Source: a virus
Reading direction: 5' to 3' (one strand)
Length of the DNA stretch: 64,000 nucleotides
IMG/VR virus record: IMGVR_UViG_3300025728_000008
Location: 1 to 64,000 of that record
Of this stretch, positions 52,854-60,870 are shown one piece after another. Both the position numbers and the translations under genes were made by a program. The notes under the pieces were generated by a model. It searched no databases. It had not been told where the DNA came from and saw nothing but the letters and a program-made list of their open reading frames with translations. Within the stretch, counting starts at the first letter, position 1; each line of letters starts with the position of its first letter.

Positions 52854-53243
52854 ACACTGTTTTCACTGAATATATACAAACATTCAAAAAACACAATATC
52901 CTCTGTAAGCTCGTTCACGGGTTTCTCTGGTGTTAATCCCTTGTCAAGCGACTAAAACGCTTAGAAACGATTTTGGAGCGTTTAACGGTTATTTTCAAGT
53001 TTCTTCTATATAATGCAAACAAAACAACAAATAAAAATTTTCCCTTATAATAGAAGAAACTAATAAATTTACTTGTAACATAACTGTAATATTCCTGTTA
53101 TTTGTTTGTAACATATTCCATGTTATATTATGTGTACAGAAAAGGAACACAAACACAAGAACAACTGTTCTGGTCATGTTCTCTCATTATATCGCTTGTC
53201 AAAAGACAAATGAAAAACTTTTTAAAAACTTTTTTTAAAAAGA

Positions 53244-53271
53244 AGGAAACTTTTGAAAAGTAGCGAATATA
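53244..53271 (+). promoter_or_regulatory. Sigma-H-like promoter P1
   Basis: AGGAAAC at 53244-53250, 14 bp, GAATATA at 53265-53271, fitting the Bacillus sigma-H consensus. Leader box ATAAAAAATAATG near 53315 follows. Drives the first plus-strand operon. Confidence 0.65.
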
Positions 53272-53505
53272 ATAAAGTAAGAGCAACAGGGAAGGAAGTG
53301 AAAGCGATACGAACATAAAAAATAATGGTTTACCTCAAGTTCCTTGAAAAGTTAATAAAAGAAGTTTTATCTTGTATCCCTAGTGATGGATATCATGATT
53401 GAAGGACGGCAACCACCGACAAAATACAAGGTTTAAAACTTCCCTCTTTATTACTATAGAAAACATTCTCACGAGTGCTTTCTAAATAATATAAGAGGTG
53501 ATAAT
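53272..53505 (+). other. 230-base leader of the plus-strand operon
   Basis: Long leader between P1 and the first gene. A possible 25-codon frame (53325-53402) starts at an ATG without a ribosome site; its product would be amphipathic. Could be an upstream peptide or leader structure. Confidence 0.45.
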
Positions 53506-53745
53506 ATGAAAGCTGAAAATTTAAGAAACTACATTGATAAGGAAGTAAAGGTTTCATTTTGGAATACATGGGAAGAACTTGTAAACAATGGTAATAGTTC
53601 CGAGTGGGTAGAAACAGCAGGGATTCAAACAATAAAAGGTAAAGTGATTTTACTTGACAATCAAGAACACATTTTACAAGATAGTGGGGAATTAAATTGT
53701 TTCCTTAATAAAGAAACAAAAATTACAATAGAGGTGGTTAACTAA
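53506..53745 (+). CDS. Hypothetical protein, 79 aa
   Basis: First gene of the plus-strand block; ATG after AGAGGTGATAAT. Beta-rich with K-V-I-L-L-D-N-Q-E-H-I and T-I-E-V-V-N. Overlaps the next start by one base, so coupled. Not recognised. Confidence 0.82.
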   Translation: MKAENLRNYIDKEVKVSFWNTWEELVNNGNSSEWVETAGIQTIKGKVILLDNQEHILQDSGELNCFLNKETKITIEVVN

Positions 53746-54071
53746 TGGAAACTTACAATCAATTACCAAAAGCAATGATGTTATTAAATCAAGGTTACGA
53801 TGAAGACGAAACAGCAAAAGAAATTGTAAAAGGCTTGCAAGATGTAAATGTTTATTCTCGCTACGGTATTGCACATAAAATTGTCGAAAAGGCTGTAAAA
53901 GAACTAAATGCTATCTATAATAAAAAATACGAAATTACGTTCGTACTTGATGGTAAAAAAGAAATAATCAACGTTGATGCAAGAAATTTTGCCCACGCTG
54001 ATTATTTAGCAGAAGAACACGCAATAAAAAACAACTTCCCTAGTCATACATGCAGAATCAAACAATTGTAA
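53745..54071 (+). CDS. Hypothetical protein, 108 aa
   Basis: ATG after AGAGGTGGTTAACTA, sharing a base with the previous stop (TAATG). Helical N-terminus with K-E-I-V-K-G-L-Q-D-V, beta C-terminal half. Followed by a nested inverted repeat. Not recognised. Confidence 0.82.
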   Translation: METYNQLPKAMMLLNQGYDEDETAKEIVKGLQDVNVYSRYGIAHKIVEKAVKELNAIYNKKYEITFVLDGKKEIINVDARNFAHADYLAEEHAIKNNFPSHTCRIKQL

Positions 54072-54130
54072 ATTTTTGATAGAACACTAGTTACTATAAA
54101 AAGTATAGTAACTAGAATTGTATCAAAAAT
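54072..54130 (+). repeat. Nested inverted repeat NIR1
   Basis: Outer arms ATTTTTGATA/TATCAAAAAT (54072-54081, 54121-54130) and inner arms CTAGTTACTAT/ATAGTAACTAG (54087-54097, 54105-54115), both perfect, separated by two 5-base interior segments. Starts right after the upstream stop codon. Confidence 0.8.
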
Positions 54131-54151
54131 AAAATTAAAGGGGTTTTTAAA

Positions 54152-54700
54152 ATGACAAACATTAAAGCGGTTGACTACTTATCACAAGTTCGTACAGTTG
54201 AGGAATTTGAAAAGTTCGTTTCATTACTTGCAAGCACTAAAGGAGCTATCACAAGTCAATTAAAAGGTTTTACATCTGTTCAACTAGTCGAGGACGTTAA
54301 CGGGCTAATAGATGAAATGGAATACACTGTAAAATGGATTAACGAACGTTTTGAAAGTGGCGCTTATTCTGGTAACTACGATGTATTAGAATCATTAAGA
54401 GAAAACAAGTCATATCTTAATAAATCAATATTCCAACTTAAAAACAATATTCAATATAGTATAACTATTCAAATACAGCAATATACAGAGGGTTTGGAAT
54501 GGAAAGATACACCAATCGAACATAGAGAAGTTTTAGGGGTTGACCGTGAAGAATGTGAAAACATTGCTTATCAAATGGTTAAAGTGATTTCTAACATAAA
54601 TGAAAATGAAATTCGCTACACTATTAACAACGGTTCAAACGGTCATTATGTGGGAAGTGATTACAAATTCAGAAACTACTATAAAGGAGGTAAAAACTAA
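54152..54700 (+). CDS. Hypothetical coiled-coil protein, 182 aa
   Basis: ATG after AAGGGGTTTTTAAA. Helices throughout the first 120 residues with L/E/K heptads, then a mixed C-terminal region with N/Y. No known domain. In the middle of the first plus-strand operon. Confidence 0.82.
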   Translation: MTNIKAVDYLSQVRTVEEFEKFVSLLASTKGAITSQLKGFTSVQLVEDVNGLIDEMEYTVKWINERFESGAYSGNYDVLESLRENKSYLNKSIFQLKNNIQYSITIQIQQYTEGLEWKDTPIEHREVLGVDREECENIAYQMVKVISNINENEIRYTINNGSNGHYVGSDYKFRNYYKGGKN

Positions 54701-54816
54701 TGTTAAAATTTATCAAACGTTTGTTCGTAAAGGAAAGCAAGCAAGATGTATACATGAGAAAGATTAACAATGTATTACAATTATGCGATGAACTGGAATT
54801 AAAAATAAAAAAATAA
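54700..54816 (+). CDS. Small helical protein, 38 aa
   Basis: Start overlaps the previous stop (TAATG), ribosome site AAAGGAGG 10 bases upstream. Basic N-terminus (F-I-K-R-L-F-V-K) and a charged helix. Not recognised. Confidence 0.72.
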   Translation: MLKFIKRLFVKESKQDVYMRKINNVLQLCDELELKIKK

Positions 54817-54832
54817 ATTTCTTTTAAAAAGA

Positions 54833-54899
54833 AGGAATCTTTTACAGAACGTTGAATATATTATAGTAAGAAGTAAAACAAAAAATAATCATATAAAGG
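54833..54899 (+). promoter_or_regulatory. Sigma-H-like promoter P2 plus leader box
   Basis: AGGAATC (54833-54839), 14 bp, GAATATA (54854-54860). The -35 lies in AAAAGAAGGAATCTTTT, a 6-bp inverted repeat. Leader box ACAAAAAATAATCATATAAA at 54878-54897 precedes the ribosome site. Confidence 0.68.
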
Positions 54900-54910
54900 T
54901 GGTTAATAAC

Positions 54911-55300
54911 ATGCGATTAAATGAATTTAATAAAGTAAACTCTGTACGCCAAAAGGAAAACGGGGAAATCATGAGTCATGAAGAATATTATGGAAATGTA
55001 GTAAATGGAATAGGTTTAGAAAGACTAGTTCAACTGCTTCCTGCGACTAAAGAGGAAATGAAAAGAAGTATGAAAAGATATGGGAATTTAAGCGGAATAA
55101 AATTGAAAGTATGGGACAATTCCGCTCAACACTTAACACATTACGTTCACCGTATCGGTGTTAAACGCTTGTCATTATGTGAAGGTGTTTGTATCTTGAA
55201 ACAAACTGCTATAATGTACTTACAGGAAGAAGAAAAGAGAGAGAAGCAGGAAAAAGAAGAACTAGAAAGAATTGTAAAAGCCCGTCCAGTATGGTTATAA
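54911..55300 (+). CDS. Hypothetical helical protein, 129 aa
   Basis: ATG after AAAGGTGGTTAATAAC. Helical throughout, K/E-rich, ending K-A-R-P-V-W-L. Single gene of a transcript starting at P2. Not recognised. Confidence 0.82.
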   Translation: MRLNEFNKVNSVRQKENGEIMSHEEYYGNVVNGIGLERLVQLLPATKEEMKRSMKRYGNLSGIKLKVWDNSAQHLTHYVHRIGVKRLSLCEGVCILKQTAIMYLQEEEKREKQEKEELERIVKARPVWL

Positions 55301-55328
55301 AAAAAATAAAATAAATTTCTCAAAAAGA

Positions 55329-55392
55329 AGGAATCTTTTAACAAGTGCCGAATATAATATATTAAGAAACACAAAAAATAATGATGTAAAGG
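55329..55392 (+). promoter_or_regulatory. Sigma-H-like promoter P3 plus leader box
   Basis: AGGAATC (55329-55335), 14 bp, GAATATA (55350-55356), TATAAT overlapping. The -35 sits in AAAAGAAGGAATCTTTT; leader box ACAAAAAATAATGATGTAAA at 55371-55390. Confidence 0.68.
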
Positions 55393-55404
55393 GGATTGGT
55401 TCAT

Positions 55405-55617
55405 ATGACTACACGAAAAAAATTAGGTGAAAAGGCTATCCGTAACAGACTACAAAAAGAGGTTGACAGAATGTTTACACCAATTGAACAGGAATTTATT
55501 GGATGGTATGAAGATACAGAAAATGATATTTCCTACACATGGAAAGGAGAACACAACGGAAAAGATTTCCGTCTAGTATGTTGTAAATTTAGAGGTACAG
55601 TCACAATTTGTTCATAA
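55405..55617 (+). CDS. Hypothetical protein, 70 aa
   Basis: The ATG after GGGGATTGGTTCAT. Basic N-terminal helix (K-A-I-R-N-R-L-Q-K-E), C-terminal strands with two adjacent cysteines. Ends in the arm of the second nested inverted repeat. Not recognised. Confidence 0.8.
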   Translation: MTTRKKLGEKAIRNRLQKEVDRMFTPIEQEFIGWYEDTENDISYTWKGEHNGKDFRLVCCKFRGTVTICS

Positions 55618-55683
55618 ATTTTGTTAGAAAATATTCTAGAATAATAAACCTAATTATTCTAGAATACTATTGTAACAAAATTT
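55616..55683 (+). repeat. Nested inverted repeat NIR2
   Basis: Outer arms AAATTTTGTTA/TAACAAAATTT (55616-55626, 55673-55683), inner arms ATTCTAGAATAAT/ATTATTCTAGAAT (55633-55645, 55653-55665), all perfect. Same design as NIR1. Confidence 0.82.
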
Positions 55684-55702
55684 AAAATAAGGAGGTTGCA
55701 AG

Positions 55703-55801
55703 ATGTCATTTCGTGGAATCTTAAAAGTATTAGCAATTATTATATTCGGATATTGCGCTTTACTTGTCTTGTCTCATCTAATAGTAAATTATGGTTTCTA
55801 A
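55703..55801 (+). CDS. Small membrane peptide, 32 aa
   Basis: ATG after AAGGAGGTTGCAAG. One hydrophobic helix (L-A-I-I-I-F-G-Y-C-A-L-L-V-L). First gene after NIR2. Not recognised. Confidence 0.72.
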   Translation: MSFRGILKVLAIIIFGYCALLVLSHLIVNYGF

Positions 55802-55819
55802 ATATAAGGAGGTTACGAT

Positions 55820-55993
55820 ATGAAAAAACCTACTAAAGAAGAATTGAAAAGAGAGACAGAAAGAGAGTTATTACTATTAAGAAAGAATAAAGAAGCTATC
55901 ATTCAAAAACATATTGATAGAGGAATGAGCAGGGAATGGGCAGAAGAAGCATTTGAGGTATTTTATGAGATTTGGGGAAAATCATATGAATAA
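55820..55993 (+). CDS. Helical protein, 57 aa
   Basis: ATG after AAGGAGGTTACGAT. K/E/R-rich helices with W-A-E-E-A-F-E-V-F-Y. Overlaps the following start by 8 bases. Not recognised. Confidence 0.75.
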   Translation: MKKPTKEELKRETERELLLLRKNKEAIIQKHIDRGMSREWAEEAFEVFYEIWGKSYE

Positions 55994-56177
55994 TTGGTTT
56001 GTGTTCATTATGTTAACTGTCAATGATGATAAGTTACTTGCAATAGATAACGATAAAAGCATATTAGAAAAACATGATATTGTTATTCACTGGAATCTTA
56101 CAAAAGAAGATGCACTTTCTACAATGTATGAATATTCAAATAAACACAATATCAAAACTGTAAATTATAACCAATAA
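55986..56177 (+). CDS. Hypothetical protein, 63 aa
   Basis: The ATG after TGGGGAAAATCAT (inside the preceding gene) is used; an earlier in-frame ATG lacks a site. Strand-helix-strand with V-F-I-M-L-T-V. Not recognised. Confidence 0.72.
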   Translation: MNNWFVFIMLTVNDDKLLAIDNDKSILEKHDIVIHWNLTKEDALSTMYEYSNKHNIKTVNYNQ

Positions 56178-56189
56178 GGAGGAAAACAC

Positions 56190-56375
56190 ATGTACTATAA
56201 AATTAATGTTGCTAAAGATGGAAGGCATTTTTTCGCCACTGCTGAAAATAGTGTCCATTCAGAAGAAAAATTGAAAGAGGTTGTAAAAGTGTTTCGACAA
56301 AAGTTTCCAGAAAGTGAAGGTTATAAAATCAGTGCTATGTTAGTGCAAACAATAGGAAGTGAGGTTGAATTATGA
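56190..56375 (+). CDS. Hypothetical protein, 61 aa
   Basis: ATG after AAGGAGGAAAACAC. Beta-alpha-beta: Y-Y-K-I-N-V-A-K-D-G-R-H-F-F, a helix, S-A-M-L-V-Q. Overlaps the next start by 4 bases (ATGA). Not recognised. Confidence 0.78.
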   Translation: MYYKINVAKDGRHFFATAENSVHSEEKLKEVVKVFRQKFPESEGYKISAMLVQTIGSEVEL

Positions 56376-56530
56376 AACTAAATAAATATATTGGTTTAGT
56401 TGTGGATAATATGGTAATCACTGGAATAGAAAAATATTTTGATGTATCAACTGAAAAAGAGGAAAAATGCTTTATTATAAATAATAGATATGGTGTAAAT
56501 TGTGAATTGTTCATAGAATCATATATGTAA
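56372..56530 (+). CDS. Hypothetical protein, 52 aa
   Basis: Start inside the previous stop; upstream GGAAGTGAGG. Strands and helix with C-F-I-I-N-N-R-Y-G-V-N-C. Ends 1 base before NIR3. Not recognised. Confidence 0.7.
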   Translation: MKLNKYIGLVVDNMVITGIEKYFDVSTEKEEKCFIINNRYGVNCELFIESYM

Positions 56531-56531
56531 A

Positions 56532-56585
56532 TTTTTGAATAAACCTGCCTTAGAACAAATGTTCATAGGTGGGATTATTCAAAAA
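56532..56585 (+). repeat. Nested inverted repeat NIR3
   Basis: Outer arms TTTTTGAATAA/TTATTCAAAAA (56532-56542, 56575-56585), inner stem CCTGCCT/AGGTGGG with two G-T pairs and a GAAC/GTTC tip. Same place and design as NIR1 and NIR2. Confidence 0.75.
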
Positions 56586-56624
56586 ATTATTCGCAAAAAA
56601 ATAAAAAAATTCTTTTTTAAAAGA

Positions 56625-56685
56625 AGGAATCTTTTCACTTTTGGCGAATATAGTATAGTAAGAACAAAAAATAATTATTTAAAAG
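56625..56685 (+). promoter_or_regulatory. Sigma-H-like promoter P4 plus leader box
   Basis: AGGAATC (56625-56631), 14 bp, GAATATA (56646-56652), in AAAAGAAGGAATCTTTT; leader box ACAAAAAATAATTATTTAAA at 56664-56683. Confidence 0.68.
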
Positions 56686-56697
56686 GGGAAATGACAA

Positions 56698-57066
56698 ATG
56701 ATTAAACAAGTAAATGAAACGGTTAACCCACTTGCAAGATTCAGCGCTTTAAATGAAGATGTTAAAATTTATGTTCCTTCTACTGTTAGTGTATCGCATG
56801 AAGTTGACAATTCAACATTTGTAAAATATGTAGAAACTCAACTTTCTCAAGTATTTGGTGGTTGTACTACTTATTCAGCAAATGGAAACTATGTATCAAA
56901 TGATGGACATCTCATATCTGAAAAAGTGAATATAGTTCAAGCCTTTACAACTGAATTGCAAAATGAAGATATAGAAAAAGCAATTCAAATATGTGAATAT
57001 CTAAAACATGAGATGTCACAAGAATGTGTTTCTTTAGAAGTCAAGGGAAAATTATACTTTATCTAA
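56698..57066 (+). CDS. Hypothetical protein, 122 aa
   Basis: ATG after AAGGGGAAATGACAA. Alpha/beta with V-E-T-Q-L-S-Q-V-F-G-G and a C-terminal helix-strand (E-C-V-S-L-E-V-K-G-K). Single gene between P4 and P5. Not recognised. Confidence 0.82.
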   Translation: MIKQVNETVNPLARFSALNEDVKIYVPSTVSVSHEVDNSTFVKYVETQLSQVFGGCTTYSANGNYVSNDGHLISEKVNIVQAFTTELQNEDIEKAIQICEYLKHEMSQECVSLEVKGKLYFI

Positions 57067-57090
57067 ACATAAAAAATAATTATTTATTTT

Positions 57091-57163
57091 TTCGAGAAAG
57101 AAGGAATCTTTCTTTCTTTCTCGAATATAGTATAGTAAGACAAAAAAAATAACCGTATAAAGG
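57091..57163 (+). promoter_or_regulatory. Sigma-H-like promoter P5 in a palindrome
   Basis: AGGAATC (57102-57108), 14 bp, GAATATA (57123-57129). The whole -35/-10 area is a 10-bp inverted repeat (TTCGAGAAAG at 57091, CTTTCTCGAA at 57116). Leader box near 57140-57160. Drives the secreted-protein gene. Confidence 0.65.
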
Positions 57164-57174
57164 GGAAATGTTCT

Positions 57175-58164
57175 ATGAAAAAAGTATCTAAATTAGTTGC
57201 TAAAATTGGTCTTGTTATTGCAATGTTTGGTAGTGGGTTCGCTGTAAACGAAATGATTCATGACAATGAGGTTCAAGCGCAAAAAGCAATTTCTACACCA
57301 GTTCAAGACATGGCAAAAGAAGAAGGGTTCAACATTGCTACTATTCCGAGTGATAAAGACAACATTTTCACACAATATTTTACAATCAAAAAAGTTTGGG
57401 ATAACGTTGTTGAAGCTGAAAATACATTCTATAAATACGATATAGTTTTCTTAGAAAAGACAGATTTTGACAATGTTGAATTGAAAGAAGGCGTGAAAAT
57501 TGCGGTTACTTATAATCATGATACAGTTGTAACAGTCACAAAAGCCGAACAAGAGCCACAAAAGAAAGAAGATACACCGCCACCAGTTGAACAAGTAAAA
57601 CCCGTCACACAAGAAAAACAAGTCGCTAAACCAATTGCAAAAGTTGACAATGTAACAACTGAAAAACCTGTCAAAAAAGAGGTAAAACAAGATAAACCAA
57701 AAAATGACAAAAAGCAAGTAGCACAAGAAAAGCCACAAGTCAAGACTGAAAAACCTGTCCAAAATCAGACTAAAGAACAAGCTAAACCAATTGTAAAACC
57801 CGAACAAAAAGAGCAAAAGAAACAAAATGATTCGTTTATTGAAAAAGATGAAAAACGTGCAAATTCGACAAAAGAATACATTATAACAGAGAATACACAA
57901 AACCAATTGATTCATGCAGAAAATGGAAATGAAAAGTATTTGTTAGAAAATGACAATTACAAAAAAGGTGACAAAATTAAAGTAACATTTGGTGACAGTG
58001 GTTATCATGATGACATCAAGAAACAAGAAAAGGTAATGAGTGATGAAGATAAAGCCTACAAAGATGCATTTGAGGAAAACGCAAAAACTGACATAAATCG
58101 TAATAACCCTAATTACGTACAAACCGAGGACGGTTCATTTGTACCGAAAAATTTCTGGAATTGA
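57175..58164 (+). CDS. Secreted or membrane-anchored protein with proline/lysine repeats, 329 aa
   Basis: ATG after AAAGGGGAAATGTTCT. Residues 1-30: signal sequence (K-K-V-S-K-L then a hydrophobic helix to A-V-N-E). Residues 35-115: small beta domain. 120-225: long K/P/V/Q-rich flexible repeats (K-P-V, K-Q-V-A). 225-329: a second folded part. The linker looks like a cell-wall spanning region, so the protein may act at the cell surface. Function unknown. Confidence 0.82.
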   Translation: MKKVSKLVAKIGLVIAMFGSGFAVNEMIHDNEVQAQKAISTPVQDMAKEEGFNIATIPSDKDNIFTQYFTIKKVWDNVVEAENTFYKYDIVFLEKTDFDNVELKEGVKIAVTYNHDTVVTVTKAEQEPQKKEDTPPPVEQVKPVTQEKQVAKPIAKVDNVTTEKPVKKEVKQDKPKNDKKQVAQEKPQVKTEKPVQNQTKEQAKPIVKPEQKEQKKQNDSFIEKDEKRANSTKEYIITENTQNQLIHAENGNEKYLLENDNYKKGDKIKVTFGDSGYHDDIKKQEKVMSDEDKAYKDAFEENAKTDINRNNPNYVQTEDGSFVPKNFWN

Positions 58165-58168
58165 TTCA

Positions 58169-58221
58169 CACAATTGTAACTTTTGCATAGAATACAGTAA
58201 GAACAAAAAATAATGATATAA
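58169..58221 (+). promoter_or_regulatory. Sigma-H-like promoter P6 (weak) with leader box
   Basis: GAATACA at 58190-58196 keeps the -10 and downstream GTAAGAACAAAAAATAATGA, but the -35 (CACAATT) deviates from AGGA. Leader box ACAAAAAATAATGATATAAA at 58203-58222. Confidence 0.5.
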
Positions 58222-58250
58222 AATAAAAAATGAAAAGGTGGAATATTAAT

Positions 58251-59540
58251 ATGAAAACTCTTAAAAATGGCGTTCAAGTTGTGGAAAATGGATTGAAAGC
58301 AGATTTCGAAAAAACTCAAAATATGTTAGAAGAAAATGCATATACAGAAATATTTGATGCAGAATCAGCATTCGAGGACAGACCACAAAACAATTTTGAA
58401 AAAACTTACATTGTTAAAATTGAACGTCAAGAGGACTTCATGTTATTTACAAGAATGTTAACAAATGAATCAAACTGTATTGATAAAGAACGTAGTGTAG
58501 AATTATCAGAAAACCAACAATTGTATTATGCGGATAGAATCACAACGGATAAATTCCGTGAAAATCGTGATGAAATAAACGAACGTTTCAAAAATAAAAC
58601 ATGTGATTGCAAACCGTGTAATTTCAGAAAACCAACTTATGAAGAATGGCAAACGGGGAAATATGAAGGTAGAACAAAAATTAATAAAATTCTTAAAAGA
58701 AATGGATTCTCACAAGATGTACTTGATTACTATTCTTTACAAATCAAAGAAGAAAGTACAAAATGTATAACAATTTCATCTTTACCACAATTTATAGCAG
58801 GTATGTCCTACTGGTGCGAATTAGGCGAATGGGATGGTTACAGAGGTTCAAGTTGTCAAGATTTAAGACATGATGATGAAGATTATGCACTAAATATTGG
58901 TGGCGCTTTACATGATGACAAATTATTTATAGCAATGATGCATGAGAGCGTTGAAGATTTTGAAGATTTTACGGATAAAATGATTGCTAGAACTTTAATG
59001 AGATATGTCATAATTAATGGAGAACCTGCCTTAATTTCTTGTCAATATTATGGAAATAATACTACAAAAAATGAACTTGATAACGCAATGAACAAATTAA
59101 ATGAAGTGGGTATATTTGGAAGAAATATAACACGACAACGCTATGATGAGAATGGAAACAGCATCCGAGACAATGTAACAATTCATGAAGAAAGCGCAAA
59201 TGGAAAATATGAATATAGCGTTATTGATGAAGTAGACATAAACGAAACAATTGAGGAAACAGTGGATATTGATTGCCCTATGTGTAGTGGCTCTGGAAAG
59301 TATGAAGTATTTTCTCATAGAATTGATTCACATATAGAAATTGATTGTCCTATGTGTGGCGGTGGTGGTGAATATTCAGTATATGTATATGAAGAAATAG
59401 AAGTAAGTGAAGAAGTTGAAGGAACTAAAGAAATTCTTCCATACGTTGAAGGATACGACCACAATAGAGACAGAATAAAAATTGAAATTAATATGACACT
59501 TTTAGAAGAAGTCAGAAATTCATTTAAAGTTATTGCTTAA
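58251..59540 (+). CDS. Protein with DnaJ-type zinc knuckles, 429 aa
   Basis: ATG after AAGGTGGAATATTAAT. The first 320 residues have mixed helices and a C-D-C-K-P-C near residue 117. Near residue 340 and 365 are two C-P-M-C-(S/G)-G-(S/G)-G repeats, the C-x2-C-x-G-x-G signature of DnaJ zinc centres. It may work as a chaperone-like or RNA-linked adapter. The last plus-strand gene, ends in the terminator at 59529-59558. Confidence 0.8.
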   Translation: MKTLKNGVQVVENGLKADFEKTQNMLEENAYTEIFDAESAFEDRPQNNFEKTYIVKIERQEDFMLFTRMLTNESNCIDKERSVELSENQQLYYADRITTDKFRENRDEINERFKNKTCDCKPCNFRKPTYEEWQTGKYEGRTKINKILKRNGFSQDVLDYYSLQIKEESTKCITISSLPQFIAGMSYWCELGEWDGYRGSSCQDLRHDDEDYALNIGGALHDDKLFIAMMHESVEDFEDFTDKMIARTLMRYVIINGEPALISCQYYGNNTTKNELDNAMNKLNEVGIFGRNITRQRYDENGNSIRDNVTIHEESANGKYEYSVIDEVDINETIEETVDIDCPMCSGSGKYEVFSHRIDSHIEIDCPMCGGGGEYSVYVYEEIEVSEEVEGTKEILPYVEGYDHNRDRIKIEINMTLLEEVRNSFKVIA

Positions 59541-59558
59541 TTGCAATAGCTTTTTTTT
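59529..59558 (+). terminator. Rho-independent terminator
   Basis: TATTGC-N6-GCAATA stem with the stop codon in its loop, followed by eight Ts. Ends the plus-strand block. Confidence 0.85.
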
Positions 59559-59716
59559 ATGTTCTATATTCAATTAGGGGTATATTCAAATATTTAAATA
59601 ATCGTGCTCTCGATTTTGTTCGATTTCAGCGCAATAAATTAGTATATTCAAATTTTACAATATATGGATCAGATTTTATAGTCAATATACGGTATATTCG
59701 GATAAAACGATATAGT

Positions 59717-59750
59717 CATTTCGAAATATCGTTAGATTTAAATTTCTGGA
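59717..59750 (+). repeat. Short copy of the R1/R2 element
   Basis: ATTTCGAAAT plus TTTAAATTTCTGGA; lacks the TTTTTTCAAAAAAT centre. Confidence 0.55.
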
Positions 59751-60429
59751 TATGGTTTAAATTTTGAATCACAAAAAAAATTATTTGTCAACTTTTTTAT
59801 TTGTCAAGACTTTTCTATATGCGAAATGTACGATATTTGCGAGATGCGGTTTTAAGAGACTACCTAATACAAATATACGTTGAGCATTTATTTCTCCTGA
59901 CAAGCGAAAATAAGAGCCTTAAATAAAACATCTAATAATACTAATATACGTATAACCTTTCTATATTAAAGATATTGAATAATGATTTAATAAAGGTTGC
60001 TAACACATAAAAGCGAATATGTCAAACTTAATTAATAGCTACTTACTTTTAGTAGTAACACTTTGTATATACGTTTCTGATATACATCTTATTATTGCAA
60101 TGTATAATACAGTTCTTATATTCGATAAATAGGATAAACGAATATAAACAAAGTCGAATATACATTCTTATATCGCAATTAATAAACATAAAAGGAAACC
60201 TCATTTAACTTTTATTATTAACTTACTTTTAGTAATCCAATATAGAAACCATATTTACTTTCCTATTATAGATTCGATATACAAAAGTAATTAGGTTATT
60301 GAATTACATTATATTCCCTAATTATAAGCTACTATTATAAAGGATATTACTTACTTTATTATAGTAATAATACGAATAGTAAGTTATGGATATTAAATAA
60401 GGATATGAATATAAATAAGGTAATACAAT

Positions 60430-60870
60430 ATAGTATATAGATTACATATAGTAAGTGAATAATAAGAAGTAATTATATAAACTAATAATAGTAACTAATA
60501 TATAATAAGTATATAACATATAGTAATGTAATGCATATAAGTAATATGATATGTAATGTATAGTAATGTATATGATATAAGTATATGATTAATAGTAATG
60601 TAATAACTAATAGTAAGTAATAGTAATAACATAAGTAATATACTTAATATACATAACTAATATATAATACAATACTAATAGTATATATAGTACTAACATA
60701 TGTATAGTAACATATAATAAATAAGTATATAACATAACATATATAACTAATATATAATATATATAATAATATATAATAAGTATAATATAATAAGTAATGT
60801 ACTAACATAATGTAAGTAAAGTATATAACATAAGTAAGTAAGATAATGTAATAAGATAAAGTAATATTAG
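60430..60870. repeat. Low-complexity TAGTAATG-type repeat zone
   Basis: Hundreds of bases of overlapping TAGTAA, TATAATAA and GTAAGT words with almost no C; no open frame. Confidence 0.75.

Larger units (their letters stand above)
51843..53243. other. 1.4-kb non-coding region with repeats
   Basis: No open frame with a ribosome site. Contains two aligned 80-bp repeats (51918-52000, 52277-52355), seven copies of a (A)AAGTAAGT motif (52491-52643), and six copies of TGTATAAAT/ATTTATACA (52710-52853). Minus-strand genes point left and plus-strand genes right, so it divides two divergent transcription units. Candidate replication origin or control region. Confidence 0.7.

Noticed and set aside
57451-57915. 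Minus-strand 154-codon frame inside the secreted-protein gene
   Set aside because: Rich in F, L, C because it is the complement of K/Q/P repeats; no ribosome site or promoter.
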